64,000 bases of DNA from Maritimibacter alkaliphilus (GTDB lineage Bacteria; Pseudomonadota; Alphaproteobacteria; Rhodobacterales; Rhodobacteraceae): NCBI RefSeq assembly GCF_019801605.1, contig NZ_JAHVIT010000001.1, positions 248,001 through 312,000 of the forward strand, in the 5' to 3' direction. The notes beneath the pieces were generated by a model. It saw only the letters and a list, made by a program, of their open reading frames with translations. It did no database searches and was not told the origin of the DNA. The position numbers and the translations under genes are program-made. Shown piece after piece: positions 1 through 7,435 of this stretch (position 1 is the first letter of the stretch; each line of letters starts with the position of its first letter).

Positions 1-1
1 A

Positions 2-436
2 GACGAAGATGTCTTGACGGTACATATAGTGGATAAGTTGCACGATCATGGGTTCAGCGCATCGCATGATGCGGATACCTCCGGGCATCCTGATATTAAG
101 GTTTGGGATCGCACAGGTTTTGAGTGGCTGTGCGAAGCGAAGGTCCATTCTTCTTATGCGTGGATATTTAAGGGCTTCAAGCAGCTTACCACTAGGTATA
201 GCTGTGGTGGTGTGGGTAAGACCAACGGAGAAGTCTTGATCTACTGCTACACCAAGAAACCTGCTCAGGATGTTCTTGCGGCTTGGCTCAAACGTCTTTC
301 TAATCCGAAGTTTTCCGTAACATGCGAACCGATACAGCCTGGCTATTTCCGGTCATCTCACACTCATAAAGTTAGCGGCCTGACATACAATGTCAGACAT
401 AAGGTTATCGGCCTCTATTACGACCCAGAAGCTTGA
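2..436 (+). CDS. PD-(D/E)XK nuclease-like protein, 5' end possibly outside window
   Basis: The reading frame is open to the left window edge, so the true start may lie upstream; the first in-window start codon is TTG at 14, giving 140 aa. Counting from that TTG, a PDIKV strand (D27) followed by WLCEAK (E41, K43) matches the D...ExK core of PD-(D/E)XK nucleases, and the GFKQLTTRYS segment behind it would be the helix that often carries a conserved Gln. I do not know the family by name. No membrane segment or signal peptide is visible. It lies in an island with other defence-type genes and is separated by about 390 bases from the next gene on the same strand. A nuclease role is inferred from motif spacing only. 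Confidence 0.55.
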   Translation, partial: DEDVLTVHIVDKLHDHGFSASHDADTSGHPDIKVWDRTGFEWLCEAKVHSSYAWIFKGFKQLTTRYSCGGVGKTNGEVLIYCYTKKPAQDVLAAWLKRLSNPKFSVTCEPIQPGYFRSSHTHKVSGLTYNVRHKVIGLYYDPEA

Positions 437-829
437 GCTTGCGCTCGACGCAGTTTTGAATCCTCGTTGAGGATTGCATTCGGCTTTCTGGCCCAATTCC
501 ATACGGATTTTTCAATATTTCCCATTGGGCTGAGAGTACTACTTCGCTGTGCCTAGTCCGACAGGAAGCGATTAGCGAAACCGGTAATCAATTGAGCGCG
601 GCGTGAACGTCAGTTCGGGGCCGGGATCTCCATGAATCGTGGTTGATGATGTGCTCCTGTACCATCCCGGTACTGGGTTTCGCACCTGCGCAAAGTGCTT
701 ACAGATCCAGAGCCTTGCGCGAACTACACATGGGAAGATAGCGTTGGACGAGAATAGCATGGCGACGAACTGGACCTCTTGTAACTTCGCAGCGTGCGCA
801 GCCGAGGAAAATTACATGCGAGAAATCAA
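437..829. other. Intergenic gap without a convincing gene
   Basis: About 390 bases. A small hairpin AATCCTC-GTT-GAGGATT lies at 459-475 just behind the first gene but has no T-tract, so it is at best a weak terminator. A 64-codon frame at 639-833 has no recognisable protein character and overlaps the start of the next gene, so I leave it out. Confidence 0.4.
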
Positions 830-1393
830 ATGAGTAGCGTTTCAACGGCTTTCGAATTGATGAAACTCGAACTGGAGACCGCAGTCGAGGACCTCAACAC
901 TCAAGGCAGCGAACTGTTTCGAGAATCACGTTACGAGGAAGCGAGGATATTGACGGATCGCGGCAGGGCGCTTCGAGCGTTTTGTGACCGGGTCGAGACC
1001 TTGGCCAACGAATGGATTGAGACCTTCTCCGACGATGCCGCTGAAGATGATGTCGAGAAAGAACTCCAAACCGCACGTACAATTCTCTCTGCATCCAAAG
1101 CCTCTCGAACGAGGCTCTTGGTGAAATTCGATGATGGATCAACCTTGGCTGAGAAAACAGCCGCGCAAACGCTTGCAAAAGTGATCGAACGTATTGGGTG
1201 CGAGCGGGTGGCCAGTGTTGGGGTTCTGGTGAATGGGGAGAACATTGCGGCCAAGGAGAAATCAAAAAAGTATAGTGACGTTGAGGTTCCTCCATATTTC
1301 ATAAAGACCCACAGCAGTACTGATCAAAAAAAGCGCAATTTAGAGCAAATCTCCAAAGCACTCGGTTTGGATTTGGAAATCACGATTATCTGA
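830..1393 (+). CDS. Conserved hypothetical protein, island-associated
   Basis: 187 aa from ATG 830. An upstream in-frame ATG at 794 is less likely, because the peptide between them (MRSRGKLHARNQ) looks non-coding and the protein proper begins MSSVSTAFELMK. The N-terminal half is a charged helical segment (LETAVEDLNTQG...EEARILTDRGRALRAF) that may form a coiled coil. The C-terminal half is a compact alpha/beta unit, LLVKFDDGS, then AAQTLAKVIERIGCERVASVGV, then YFIKTHSSTDQKKRNLEQISKALGL in separate blocks. That second half reminds me of a domain seen in uncharacterised proteins near restriction or defence genes, but I cannot name it. Function unknown. Confidence 0.6.
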   Translation: MSSVSTAFELMKLELETAVEDLNTQGSELFRESRYEEARILTDRGRALRAFCDRVETLANEWIETFSDDAAEDDVEKELQTARTILSASKASRTRLLVKFDDGSTLAEKTAAQTLAKVIERIGCERVASVGVLVNGENIAAKEKSKKYSDVEVPPYFIKTHSSTDQKKRNLEQISKALGLDLEITII

Positions 1394-1686
1394 TCCTGTG
1401 ATACAACTCGTGAAACCCGCGCCTTGCCGATTTCTCTCGGCCTAACCCTTCCGTGCGATGCTTCGAAGGGCCAGTTTGGGGAAGCTGCATCGCAGCGTCG
1501 ATGGAGGTTGCGGATGTCCGGTGTGGGCCGTGACTAGCAGCACAGCCTTTCTGCAGCTGTCAGATAATGCGCGGCGGCATCTGGTAAACTGGCTCGGAAG
1601 CTGACTTTCGCCGCAGATCGATGGTAAAGTTGGTCGTCGGCGAAGCGCCGAAGACGTGGTGGGACCGGCGGAGTGGAGGAACCGCT
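1394..1686. repeat. Gap with a copy of a dispersed intergenic repeat
   Basis: No gene is visible. At about 1478-1545 the text GGGGAAGCTGCATCGCAGCG followed by GATGTCCGGTGTGGGCCG resembles 15288-15350, where GGGAAGCTGCGACGCAGCG is followed by GAAGGTCCGGAGTGGGCCG. This points to a dispersed, partly decayed intergenic element. A CTGCAG-rich stretch follows at 1550. Confidence 0.4.
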
Positions 1687-2319
1687 ATGTCTACCGCCAA
1701 CCTACCAGCAATCCTTGCCTGCCGTCCCGCTTGGAACAAAGGGCGCATAGTTGGCCAGAAACGGCCGCTGCAACCGAAGCATGTCTGGGCGATCCGAGTC
1801 CGACTGGAGATCGCCCATCGGACCCGAGAACTGGCGCTCTTCAACCTCGCCATCGATAGCAAGCTGCGTGGTTGCGACTTGGTGCGGCTCAAGGTCACCG
1901 ATGTCTACGCTGCGGGGCAGGTCAAGCACCGCGCTGCGATTGTCCAGAGCAAGACAAGCAGGCCGGTGAGCTTCGAGATTACCGAAGGAACCCGGAAAGC
2001 AATTGAAGCCTGGCTCAAATCCCCGCTCATGGTTGGGTCGGAGCATCTCTGGCCGGGACGGTTCCACGAGCGGCTGCACATTTCGACGCGGCAGTATGCT
2101 CGCCTCGTCCGGGACTGGGTGGTCTCCATCGGTCTAGAGCCTAGCGCCTACGGCACCCACTCCATGCGTCGCACCAAGGTTGCGCAGATTTATCGGAAGA
2201 CCGGCAATCTTAGAGCAGTGCAGCTATTGCTTGGCCACACGAAGATGGACAGCACCGTGCGCTACCTCGGCGTCGAACTGGAGGATGCACTCGCGATCGC
2301 AGAGTCGGTGGAAATCTGA
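1687..2319 (+). CDS. Small tyrosine-type site-specific recombinase
   Basis: 210 aa from ATG 1687 (MSTANLPAIL); the frame is open up to 1621, but residues before this Met look non-coding. It is essentially a catalytic domain only. The tyrosine-recombinase residues can all be placed: R61 (SKLRGCD), K89, H158xxR161 (THSMRRTK), H184 (LLLGHTKMDST) and nucleophile Y193 (VRYLGVE). The N-terminal SAM-like core-binding domain of phage integrases is missing or minimal. Small integrases of this type are widespread on plasmids and islands and are normally intact, as here. It probably contributed to acquisition or rearrangement of the accessory region. No adjacent excisionase or attachment site could be identified. 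Confidence 0.88.
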   Translation: MSTANLPAILACRPAWNKGRIVGQKRPLQPKHVWAIRVRLEIAHRTRELALFNLAIDSKLRGCDLVRLKVTDVYAAGQVKHRAAIVQSKTSRPVSFEITEGTRKAIEAWLKSPLMVGSEHLWPGRFHERLHISTRQYARLVRDWVVSIGLEPSAYGTHSMRRTKVAQIYRKTGNLRAVQLLLGHTKMDSTVRYLGVELEDALAIAESVEI

Positions 2320-2560
2320 GCGCGAGGGGCCGCTCCGTCGCTAGCGGCCCAGAGCTGCCGTTCAGTCCCTGGCCGATCGCCGCGGTGCGGCTTCCCTATA
2401 CCGGCCATTCGTCCATGCGCAGCATTTTCGGAGGCTGAAGGTCGGCTCAGCGAACTTTCCTGCCGTTCGCAACGGTGAGGGCAATGTCTGCTTGTAAATC
2501 TGTCGTCGATAAAACAGTCTCCACTTAAGTCAGTGCTGACAAACGCTTAGGATATTTATA
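2320..2560. other. Intergenic region with decayed repeat and start-site signals for the next gene
   Basis: The segment 2390-2480 (CGGCCATTCGT, then CGCAGCATTTTCGG, then CAGCGAACTTTCCTGCCG) has the look of the dispersed intergenic elements found elsewhere in this window. AGGA at 2549-2552 lies 8 bases before ATG 2561 and is a good ribosome binding site for the next gene. Confidence 0.35.
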
Positions 2561-3268
2561 ATGCTCGTATTTCCGCCCGTAACGTTTCCTTGGATAGACG
2601 CAGATGCACCAGACAACTTTGTGGCGATGGCCCGGGTTACATCTCCAGAACTTGTGGAAATTGCCTCTCGCATACATTGGGAATTTCATGACCTTGTTGT
2701 CGCCTACGAAATGCTTAGACAGACCCTTGTTGAGAGAGACCGTTCAATCCAAGAAAGGGTGGATGACTGTCAAAAGCGAGACGATACTGTTGCTGGTGAA
2801 ATAAGTGACCTCATGGCATCAAGGTTTCGCGAAACAGTTCTGGCCGAGGACACGATGATGGCGCAAATAAGTCGGACTTCTTCGCGATCAATTGTTGTTA
2901 ACAGCTGGATACTTGTCGAAAGCACGATGGGTGAAGCCTATTCTGCCTTTTTAAGAGCCTTGAGCGGAACGACTCCTAGCTCTACAAATTTTCGCTGGGA
3001 TCAATTCTTGGACCAATTTGGCAGAATTGGCATTCAATTTACGGGCTTTCCTGCTTATGATGATGCCAATTTGTGCAGGCTGGTCAATAATGCCATAAAG
3101 CACGCCGGAAAAGTGTCTGAAACGATGTCCCAATCTGGGCAGTTTTCCGGTCTCAAGGGGCAAGAGTTAAGAAAGATCGATATTTTGCCGCAACCATTGG
3201 TAACCGGAGCGCATAGCTTCTGTATGGACCTTTTGGAGAGGGTGCAGGCCAAGGTCCACGCGCCTTAA
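2561..3268 (+). CDS. Hypothetical helical protein with a HEPN-like motif
   Basis: 235 aa; AGGA 8 bases upstream supports ATG 2561. The protein looks almost entirely alpha-helical, with a long charged segment (residues 45-95) and then NSWILVESTMGEAYSAFLRAL. Near the C-terminus LCRLVNNAIKHAGKVS (R173, H181) resembles the R...H segment of HEPN RNases and of apical helical domains in Abi-type proteins, although the R-to-H spacing of seven residues is longer than the classical Rx4-6H. Codon use is AT-richer than in the core genes, in line with transfer. It stands alone, and no nucleotidyltransferase partner is adjacent. HEPN is a suggestion from one motif; otherwise the function is unknown. Confidence 0.6.
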   Translation: MLVFPPVTFPWIDADAPDNFVAMARVTSPELVEIASRIHWEFHDLVVAYEMLRQTLVERDRSIQERVDDCQKRDDTVAGEISDLMASRFRETVLAEDTMMAQISRTSSRSIVVNSWILVESTMGEAYSAFLRALSGTTPSSTNFRWDQFLDQFGRIGIQFTGFPAYDDANLCRLVNNAIKHAGKVSETMSQSGQFSGLKGQELRKIDILPQPLVTGAHSFCMDLLERVQAKVHAP

Positions 3269-3658
3269 CATAGATAGTTGTGGTGGCTCCCGTTTACCCG
3301 TCAAGGATAATTAAGCTAAACTAGACATAAGCCGCAACGCAGCAACTTCCTAACTGGGCTCCAAGCGGCCATGCAGCAGCGCGGCAGGCTCCTCGCCCAA
3401 GTGAGCCGGATCCGCGGGGCGTGGACGGCCCAGAGCCGACCTTCGCGCCAAGTGCGGCGGACGACCGGTGTTACAGCCCTAAGCCGACATTGCGAAGCTT
3501 CTCGGTCACGAGACAATAGGGCTTGTCGAACGGGCGGGAAACCTAACATCTTCGGAGATCTCGTCGAGCATGAGCACCGCGCGGGGCGATTAGAGCTTGA
3601 TCAGCAGGCAGACTCAGGCGACCGTCCTCTCCAACGGCAGGCCGCTTGGTGAAGTGAG
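3269..3658 (+). pseudogene. Remnant of a second tyrosine recombinase inside a gap
   Basis: No intact gene. In the frame 3483-3539 the translation reads ADIAKLLGHETIGLVERAGN, the typical LLGH box and following segment of a tyrosine recombinase C-terminus (compare LLGHTKMDSTVRYL in the intact gene at 1687-2319), with the catalytic Tyr position not recognisable. A stop codon at 3480-3482 directly precedes it, so the rest of the gene is lost or frameshifted. This suggests an older integration event in the same place. Confidence 0.5.
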
Positions 3659-4624
3659 ATGAAGCATCTAATTTTTCTTTCGACCTGCGTCATGTGCGCC
3701 GCGCAGGTCGCTGTCGGAGAAACCTATTGGGGCAAATTTTCCGATGGCCCGCATGGCACGTTCTACGACGGAGATCCCTGGCAGGAATTCGAGCTCACCA
3801 ACCGATTTTTTTTCGACGACCCTAATGGCCTGCGCTGGGAAGCCCCCGCACAAACTCGAGTCAACGGAGCCTCTATTCCGCCAACGTTCTGGTCCTTTAT
3901 CGGTGGACCGTTCTCCGGGAAATACCTCAAGGCGTCGGTGATCCATGACCATTACGTGGTCACGCGAGAGCGCACCGCGCATGATACTCACCGGAATTTC
4001 TACTATGGGATGTTGGCCAACGGTGTGGAAACGTGGCGCGCCAAGGTGATGTATTGGGCGGTAAGCACGTTCGGTGCGGATTGGGAATTGCGCCAGGTCG
4101 TCACCTATCGCACTGAATGCACTGATGACGTTTCGGTGGAGCTAACTTGCAGCGTTAAACCTGTGATCGAACTGCAACCGGTCTCGGTCTCTCGCGTTAA
4201 CCTGTCTGAGCCTGAACAGGCACAACTGGCCTTGGCCAAATTCGCCGCCGTCGCCCGGACGCTGAAATCCAGCGACGGGACAATTCTTGATGTCAGCGCA
4301 AGCGGCCCGGTGCCCGCTGATCTGGCCACGCTGGAACTTAATGCGCGCGTGGTTGGCGACGCGATTGCGCAATGGGGTGCGCCGGGTGAACTGGATAATA
4401 TCGGCATATTGTCGGACTGGGCCGCGTTCAAGGGGGGAGAGGTTACGCCTTGGTCGCCCAACGCGGCAGAGCCAGGCTCGATACCCGATTTCCGAGAGGC
4501 GCTGCCTTACGATGGATGGGCGGCGGGCGGATCGCCAGACACGTCGCTACCCTTCGTCGTGATCGATCAGTTTCAACTACAGAACTTGACCGCACGCCCG
4601 CTGCCCAGTTTCCGCCTAGAGTAG
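3659..4624 (+). CDS. Secreted DUF1353 family protein
   Basis: 321 aa with an N-terminal signal peptide (MKHLIFLSTCVMCAAQVAVG, cleavage near residue 20). Residues about 45-150 fit the DUF1353 family: a hydrophobic strand, WEAPAQTRVNGASIPPTFW, KYLKASVIHDHYVV and a helix ending in YGMLANGVETWRAKVMYWAV. The conserved NGAS and HD residues are kept. The C-terminal half (from about residue 165) is an added low-homology extension, rich in acidic and small residues. Members of the family occur in phages and bacteria; biochemical function is not known to me. It is a single gene, and no operon partner is visible. Export to the periplasm is likely from the signal peptide. Confidence 0.8.
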   Translation: MKHLIFLSTCVMCAAQVAVGETYWGKFSDGPHGTFYDGDPWQEFELTNRFFFDDPNGLRWEAPAQTRVNGASIPPTFWSFIGGPFSGKYLKASVIHDHYVVTRERTAHDTHRNFYYGMLANGVETWRAKVMYWAVSTFGADWELRQVVTYRTECTDDVSVELTCSVKPVIELQPVSVSRVNLSEPEQAQLALAKFAAVARTLKSSDGTILDVSASGPVPADLATLELNARVVGDAIAQWGAPGELDNIGILSDWAAFKGGEVTPWSPNAAEPGSIPDFREALPYDGWAAGGSPDTSLPFVVIDQFQLQNLTARPLPSFRLE

Positions 4625-4887
4625 TGAACTTAAAGGAGCAGGCAGACGCATTCCTACCTTCACTAAAGACGCAGAACATGTTTGTTGACTGAGCGTCCCT
4701 GGCGCTCTTCCCGAGCGCAGTGAAGGTCCTGTCTCCGCCCGAAGGGGCCCGGATCGCTAAACGGCCCGAAGCCGCCGTTGATGAGATCTCTCCATGCTAC
4801 TGTGCGGCTTTCGGATTCCTGCCAATCGTGCAACCTCGCAAGTAGCAACCACCACCGTCACGTGAATCATGAGCTTAGGATGTCGAG

Positions 4888-5079
4888 ATGAGTGGAATCA
4901 AATACGTGTGCTCCCAATGCGGCTGGATCAGCCGACGAAAGATGGGCAACAATAAACCGTGTCCCAAATGCGGCGGCCCGATGTTCTATCACGAGGAAGA
5001 CAGGTCCATTGTCATCGTCACAATCATTGCGATGGTTGTGCTTGCAGTCGTGATGGGTGCATTGACAGGCAACTGGTAG
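4888..5079 (+). CDS. Small zinc-ribbon membrane protein
   Basis: 63 aa; AGGA at about 4876 supports ATG 4888. The N-terminal half carries two knuckles, CSQCG and CPKCGGP, forming a four-Cys zinc ribbon. The C-terminal half is one transmembrane helix (IVIVTIIAMVVLAVVMGAL). The order ribbon-then-anchor places the zinc ribbon probably in the cytoplasm. It converges with the DUF6602 gene on the other strand. Function unknown; too short for a family call, but the clean motif and ribosome binding site make it a likely real gene. Confidence 0.6.
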   Translation: MSGIKYVCSQCGWISRRKMGNNKPCPKCGGPMFYHEEDRSIVIVTIIAMVVLAVVMGALTGNW

Positions 5080-5159
5080 CCTCGGCCCGAAGCCGGCCTT
5101 GAACGGAACACCCGGATGCTGCAGTCGCAGCATGCAATCCGGACATGAAACAGCGGCTG

Positions 5160-5891
5160 TCAACTATCGAGCCATTTGCTGTAAGCACGTACGTCCATCA
5201 TTGGCACAGTACCGAGCGTTTGCAATCGAGCGATCAACTCAAAGAGAAATTTTGTGGTGGCCGACGACGATGCGATGCGCTTGTGAGCCGTAGCTTCTTC
5301 ATCGAATGTGAAAATGCCATGCGCTGCTACACAGCCGAGATCCAATCTTTTCAATTTGCTCTGATCAGAATTCAATTTTGCTTGAAGAGCATCACCAAGC
5401 GGCGGATTTTTCCAATCACTCTCCAGCGCAACTAGCCCTCCAAGAATGTGCTTCGGCGGTACGGGGTCAGCAGGCCCGTTGGCAGTTGGGATAGGCATAC
5501 TTGTTCTAACAAGCGATCTAACCGTCGCCACCTTGTCTCTCGCGTAGTCGATCATCGCTGCATTGATAGATTGCTTCGCTTCAAACACGGCGTACACACT
5601 CTCCGCTGGAACCACTTTTGCGCCGAGAAAATCGAAAACGAATGGCGAATATTGCCGGTCAAAAACAACAATATCAATTTGATCGCTAAAAACGCCTTCA
5701 CTGTCGACAATATGCGCGCTGCAGACGCGGTATCGCTCAGGAAGGTACTGTTGCAGCAGGCCAATCCATATCGCTTCTGAGGTGTCGCCCTTAGTTCCCG
5801 GGTGATTGAGAGCTTCGCGTGCTACGCTCAGTTCAGCATCGATTTTGCGATGCAGGCTGGCAAAGAGCTTGGGAAGCGACCATTCAGTCAT
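5160..5891 (-). CDS. DUF6602 protein with PD-(D/E)XK-like signature, putative effector
   Basis: 243 aa, minus strand, start overlapping the stop of the nucleotidyltransferase gene by four bases (ATGA), so the two are translationally coupled. The order NHPGTKGDTSEAIWIGLLQQYLP, SDQIDIVVFD, VPAESVYAVFEAKQ and DKVATVRSLVRTS matches what I know of DUF6602. E39, D73 and E104-A-K106 give the E...D...ExK pattern of a PD-(D/E)XK nuclease fold. No SAVED, TIR, phospholipase or transmembrane effector domain is present. Next to a CD-NTase-like gene the natural reading is a nuclease effector controlled by a nucleotide signal, but the ligand-binding part is not evident; activity is inference. Confidence 0.72.
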   Translation of the reverse strand: MTEWSLPKLFASLHRKIDAELSVAREALNHPGTKGDTSEAIWIGLLQQYLPERYRVCSAHIVDSEGVFSDQIDIVVFDRQYSPFVFDFLGAKVVPAESVYAVFEAKQSINAAMIDYARDKVATVRSLVRTSMPIPTANGPADPVPPKHILGGLVALESDWKNPPLGDALQAKLNSDQSKLKRLDLGCVAAHGIFTFDEEATAHKRIASSSATTKFLFELIARLQTLGTVPMMDVRAYSKWLDS

Positions 5892-6646
5892 CGTACCAAG
5901 CTCTCCCAGCTACCGTTCAAGGCTCTTTGCGCAGCAGCGGCAACGGCTTGCTTGCCCGAGATTGAAAGATCATCAGATATCACATTGTTTGTGTTTGCCG
6001 GATCAACGATACGTGTGGCAGTCAGTCGAGCTGAGAAGTACCTCAAAACATCGACGACGTTTTCGGACAGTCGCCCGATTGGTTTCCCATGCAGTGCTTC
6101 CAGCGCAGCGAGCTCAAGGTAGATTGATGGGAAGGCCAAGTCCCATTGATCGCGCCAGAGCTTAACAACCCGGATTTCTTCTGTGCGGCAGCTACCTCGG
6201 ACCAGATTGATATGGGTTTGAATATTGGTTTTGGTCCAAGTGCTGGCCTTTTTTCGATAAAGGCTGTGATCGGTACCATATTGGCCCTGACGTTTACCTG
6301 GCACCAAATCAACCTGATTGCCGGCGACGTTGATACCGAGAGAAACGTTTTGATCACGGTACTGATAGCCATGTTGATTGAGGCAGTTCCCGAGTGAGCT
6401 TCGTATCTGCGCAAGTGTATCGGGCGTACTACTCGACAAGGTCAGAAAGAGATCAATATCTGTGCTACTTCGGTTTGCCGTACCTTTTGCGAAAGAGCCA
6501 CTTGGCTCAATGGCAAGTAGGTAGCCATTGCCCCAACGGTTGAGCATTGGTGTAAGTGTGGTGGCGATGGAACGTACTGGAGAAAACGGACCTGTGTCCA
6601 CTTGCTCTCGAGCTAGAATATTTCGGAGATACTGATCAGGTGACAT
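5888..6646 (-). CDS. CD-NTase-like (OAS-type) nucleotidyltransferase
   Basis: 252 aa, minus strand, first gene of a two-gene operon. The catalytic signature is complete: EPSGSFAKGTANRSSTDIDL gives G50-S51 and the two metal-binding residues D63 and D65, and QVDLVP gives the third carboxylate D113. A long helical C-terminal half follows (WTKTNIQTHINLVRG, FPSIYLELAALEALHG, VDPANTNNVISDDLS). Such proteins make nucleotide second messengers in CBASS-type defence, or modify other substrates; length here is shorter than most CBASS cyclases (usually 300-400 aa). No Cap2/Cap3 or HORMA/TRIP13 genes are adjacent. The partner DUF6602 gene follows with a 4-base overlap. A cyclase role is likely by family shape, unproven here. 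Confidence 0.78.
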   Translation of the reverse strand: MSPDQYLRNILAREQVDTGPFSPVRSIATTLTPMLNRWGNGYLLAIEPSGSFAKGTANRSSTDIDLFLTLSSSTPDTLAQIRSSLGNCLNQHGYQYRDQNVSLGINVAGNQVDLVPGKRQGQYGTDHSLYRKKASTWTKTNIQTHINLVRGSCRTEEIRVVKLWRDQWDLAFPSIYLELAALEALHGKPIGRLSENVVDVLRYFSARLTATRIVDPANTNNVISDDLSISGKQAVAAAAQRALNGSWESLVR

Positions 6647-6674
6647 TTTCTAGTACTGGGGCTCAATAGCTGAA

Positions 6675-6713
6675 AATATACAACATAAGGTGCCGCGTAG
6701 GAAGTTCACCTTA
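6675..6713 (-). promoter_or_regulatory. Promoter and operator-like inverted repeat of the nucleotidyltransferase operon
   Basis: Read on the minus strand, TATATT (plus 6675-6680) can act as a -10 box, with TTCCTA (plus 6698-6703) 17 bases upstream as a weak -35. A perfect 7-bp inverted repeat, TAAGGTG (6686-6692) and CACCTTA (6707-6713) with a 14-base spacer, overlaps the -35 box and spacer, as a repressor operator would. No regulator gene is adjacent. Confidence 0.4.
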
Positions 6714-7435
6714 TTCGGTTTGAACATTTAGGACAACCCGGTGCGAGAGAGCTCTGCCCGAGTGATCCTTGGGTCAATTGCGGTTGCGACAATGAAGGCA
6801 CACCGAAAACACCATCCCTGCACCAAGCGTTGCTATAGCAATCTCCAGCGGATGTCTTCTTTAACTTCCTCCGGAGCGCGTTGTGGCTACCGCAGCGAAC
6901 GACCGCTATCCGCCCTTCGTGCCAGGCGCAGCGGATGTCCGTAGACAGCACTTGCCTGCCGTTCACGCCAACTGCGGTATGACGCTAGGATCCTACACGA
7001 AGGGCGGGGAACGGACCCTCACTGCTTAACGCTCCAACAGTTGCTCTGCGCAGTGAAGCGGTCATCCGTGCACGATGCGGCAAACTCCCCTCCTCGCGCG
7101 CATCGGTCTACCTCTTGGCACAGGTAGTGGACCGTGACTGCGCTGTACTGAACGGACAGGCGAGCGCAGCAAGTGGACTATCCGCGGCCCGGCCTTGGAC
7201 GCGTGTTATCCACAGTTGGTGCACGTCACAGTCCGTCAGATCAGTTGAGATTGCACCGTTCGCAAAGCACTCGCGTTACGGATGGCTGGGAGATATTCAG
7301 TATGTGAATCAGACAGAGATATCATTTACTGTTGCGGTTGGGCGGTAACGGTCTCGGAGTTTCGAAAGTCACGAGGTACGACTCTTGAACGACGCCTTCC
7401 CCATAACTCGCTGAAAGAAAGACGAGGTCGAATAA
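6714..7435. other. Long gap with decayed sequence before the GHKL gene
   Basis: About 720 bases without a supportable gene. Frames at 6706-6966 (minus) and 7115-7348 (plus) lack protein character. Pieces such as CGCAGCGAACGACCGCT near 6890 and GCGCAGTGAAGCGGTCATCC near 7053 resemble scattered intergenic elements of this genome type. At the right end GAGG (7424-7427) forms the ribosome binding site of the next gene. Confidence 0.4.

Noticed and set aside
639-833. 64-codon ORF before the 830 gene
   Set aside because: No protein character, no ribosome binding site, overlaps the next start.
1687-3539. Insertion sequence with terminal inverted repeats around the recombinase
   Set aside because: No matching terminal repeats or target duplications found by eye.
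5160-6646. Full type II or III CBASS operon
   Set aside because: No Cap2/Cap3, HORMA or TRIP13-like genes on either side; only the two-gene unit can be supported.
2561-6646. MNT/HEPN toxin-antitoxin pair made of the HEPN-like gene and the nucleotidyltransferase
   Set aside because: They are about 2.6 kb apart, on opposite strands, and the nucleotidyltransferase is coupled to DUF6602 instead.
7115-7348. 77-codon ORF upstream of the GHKL gene
   Set aside because: Lies in decayed repeat DNA, no motif and no ribosome binding site.
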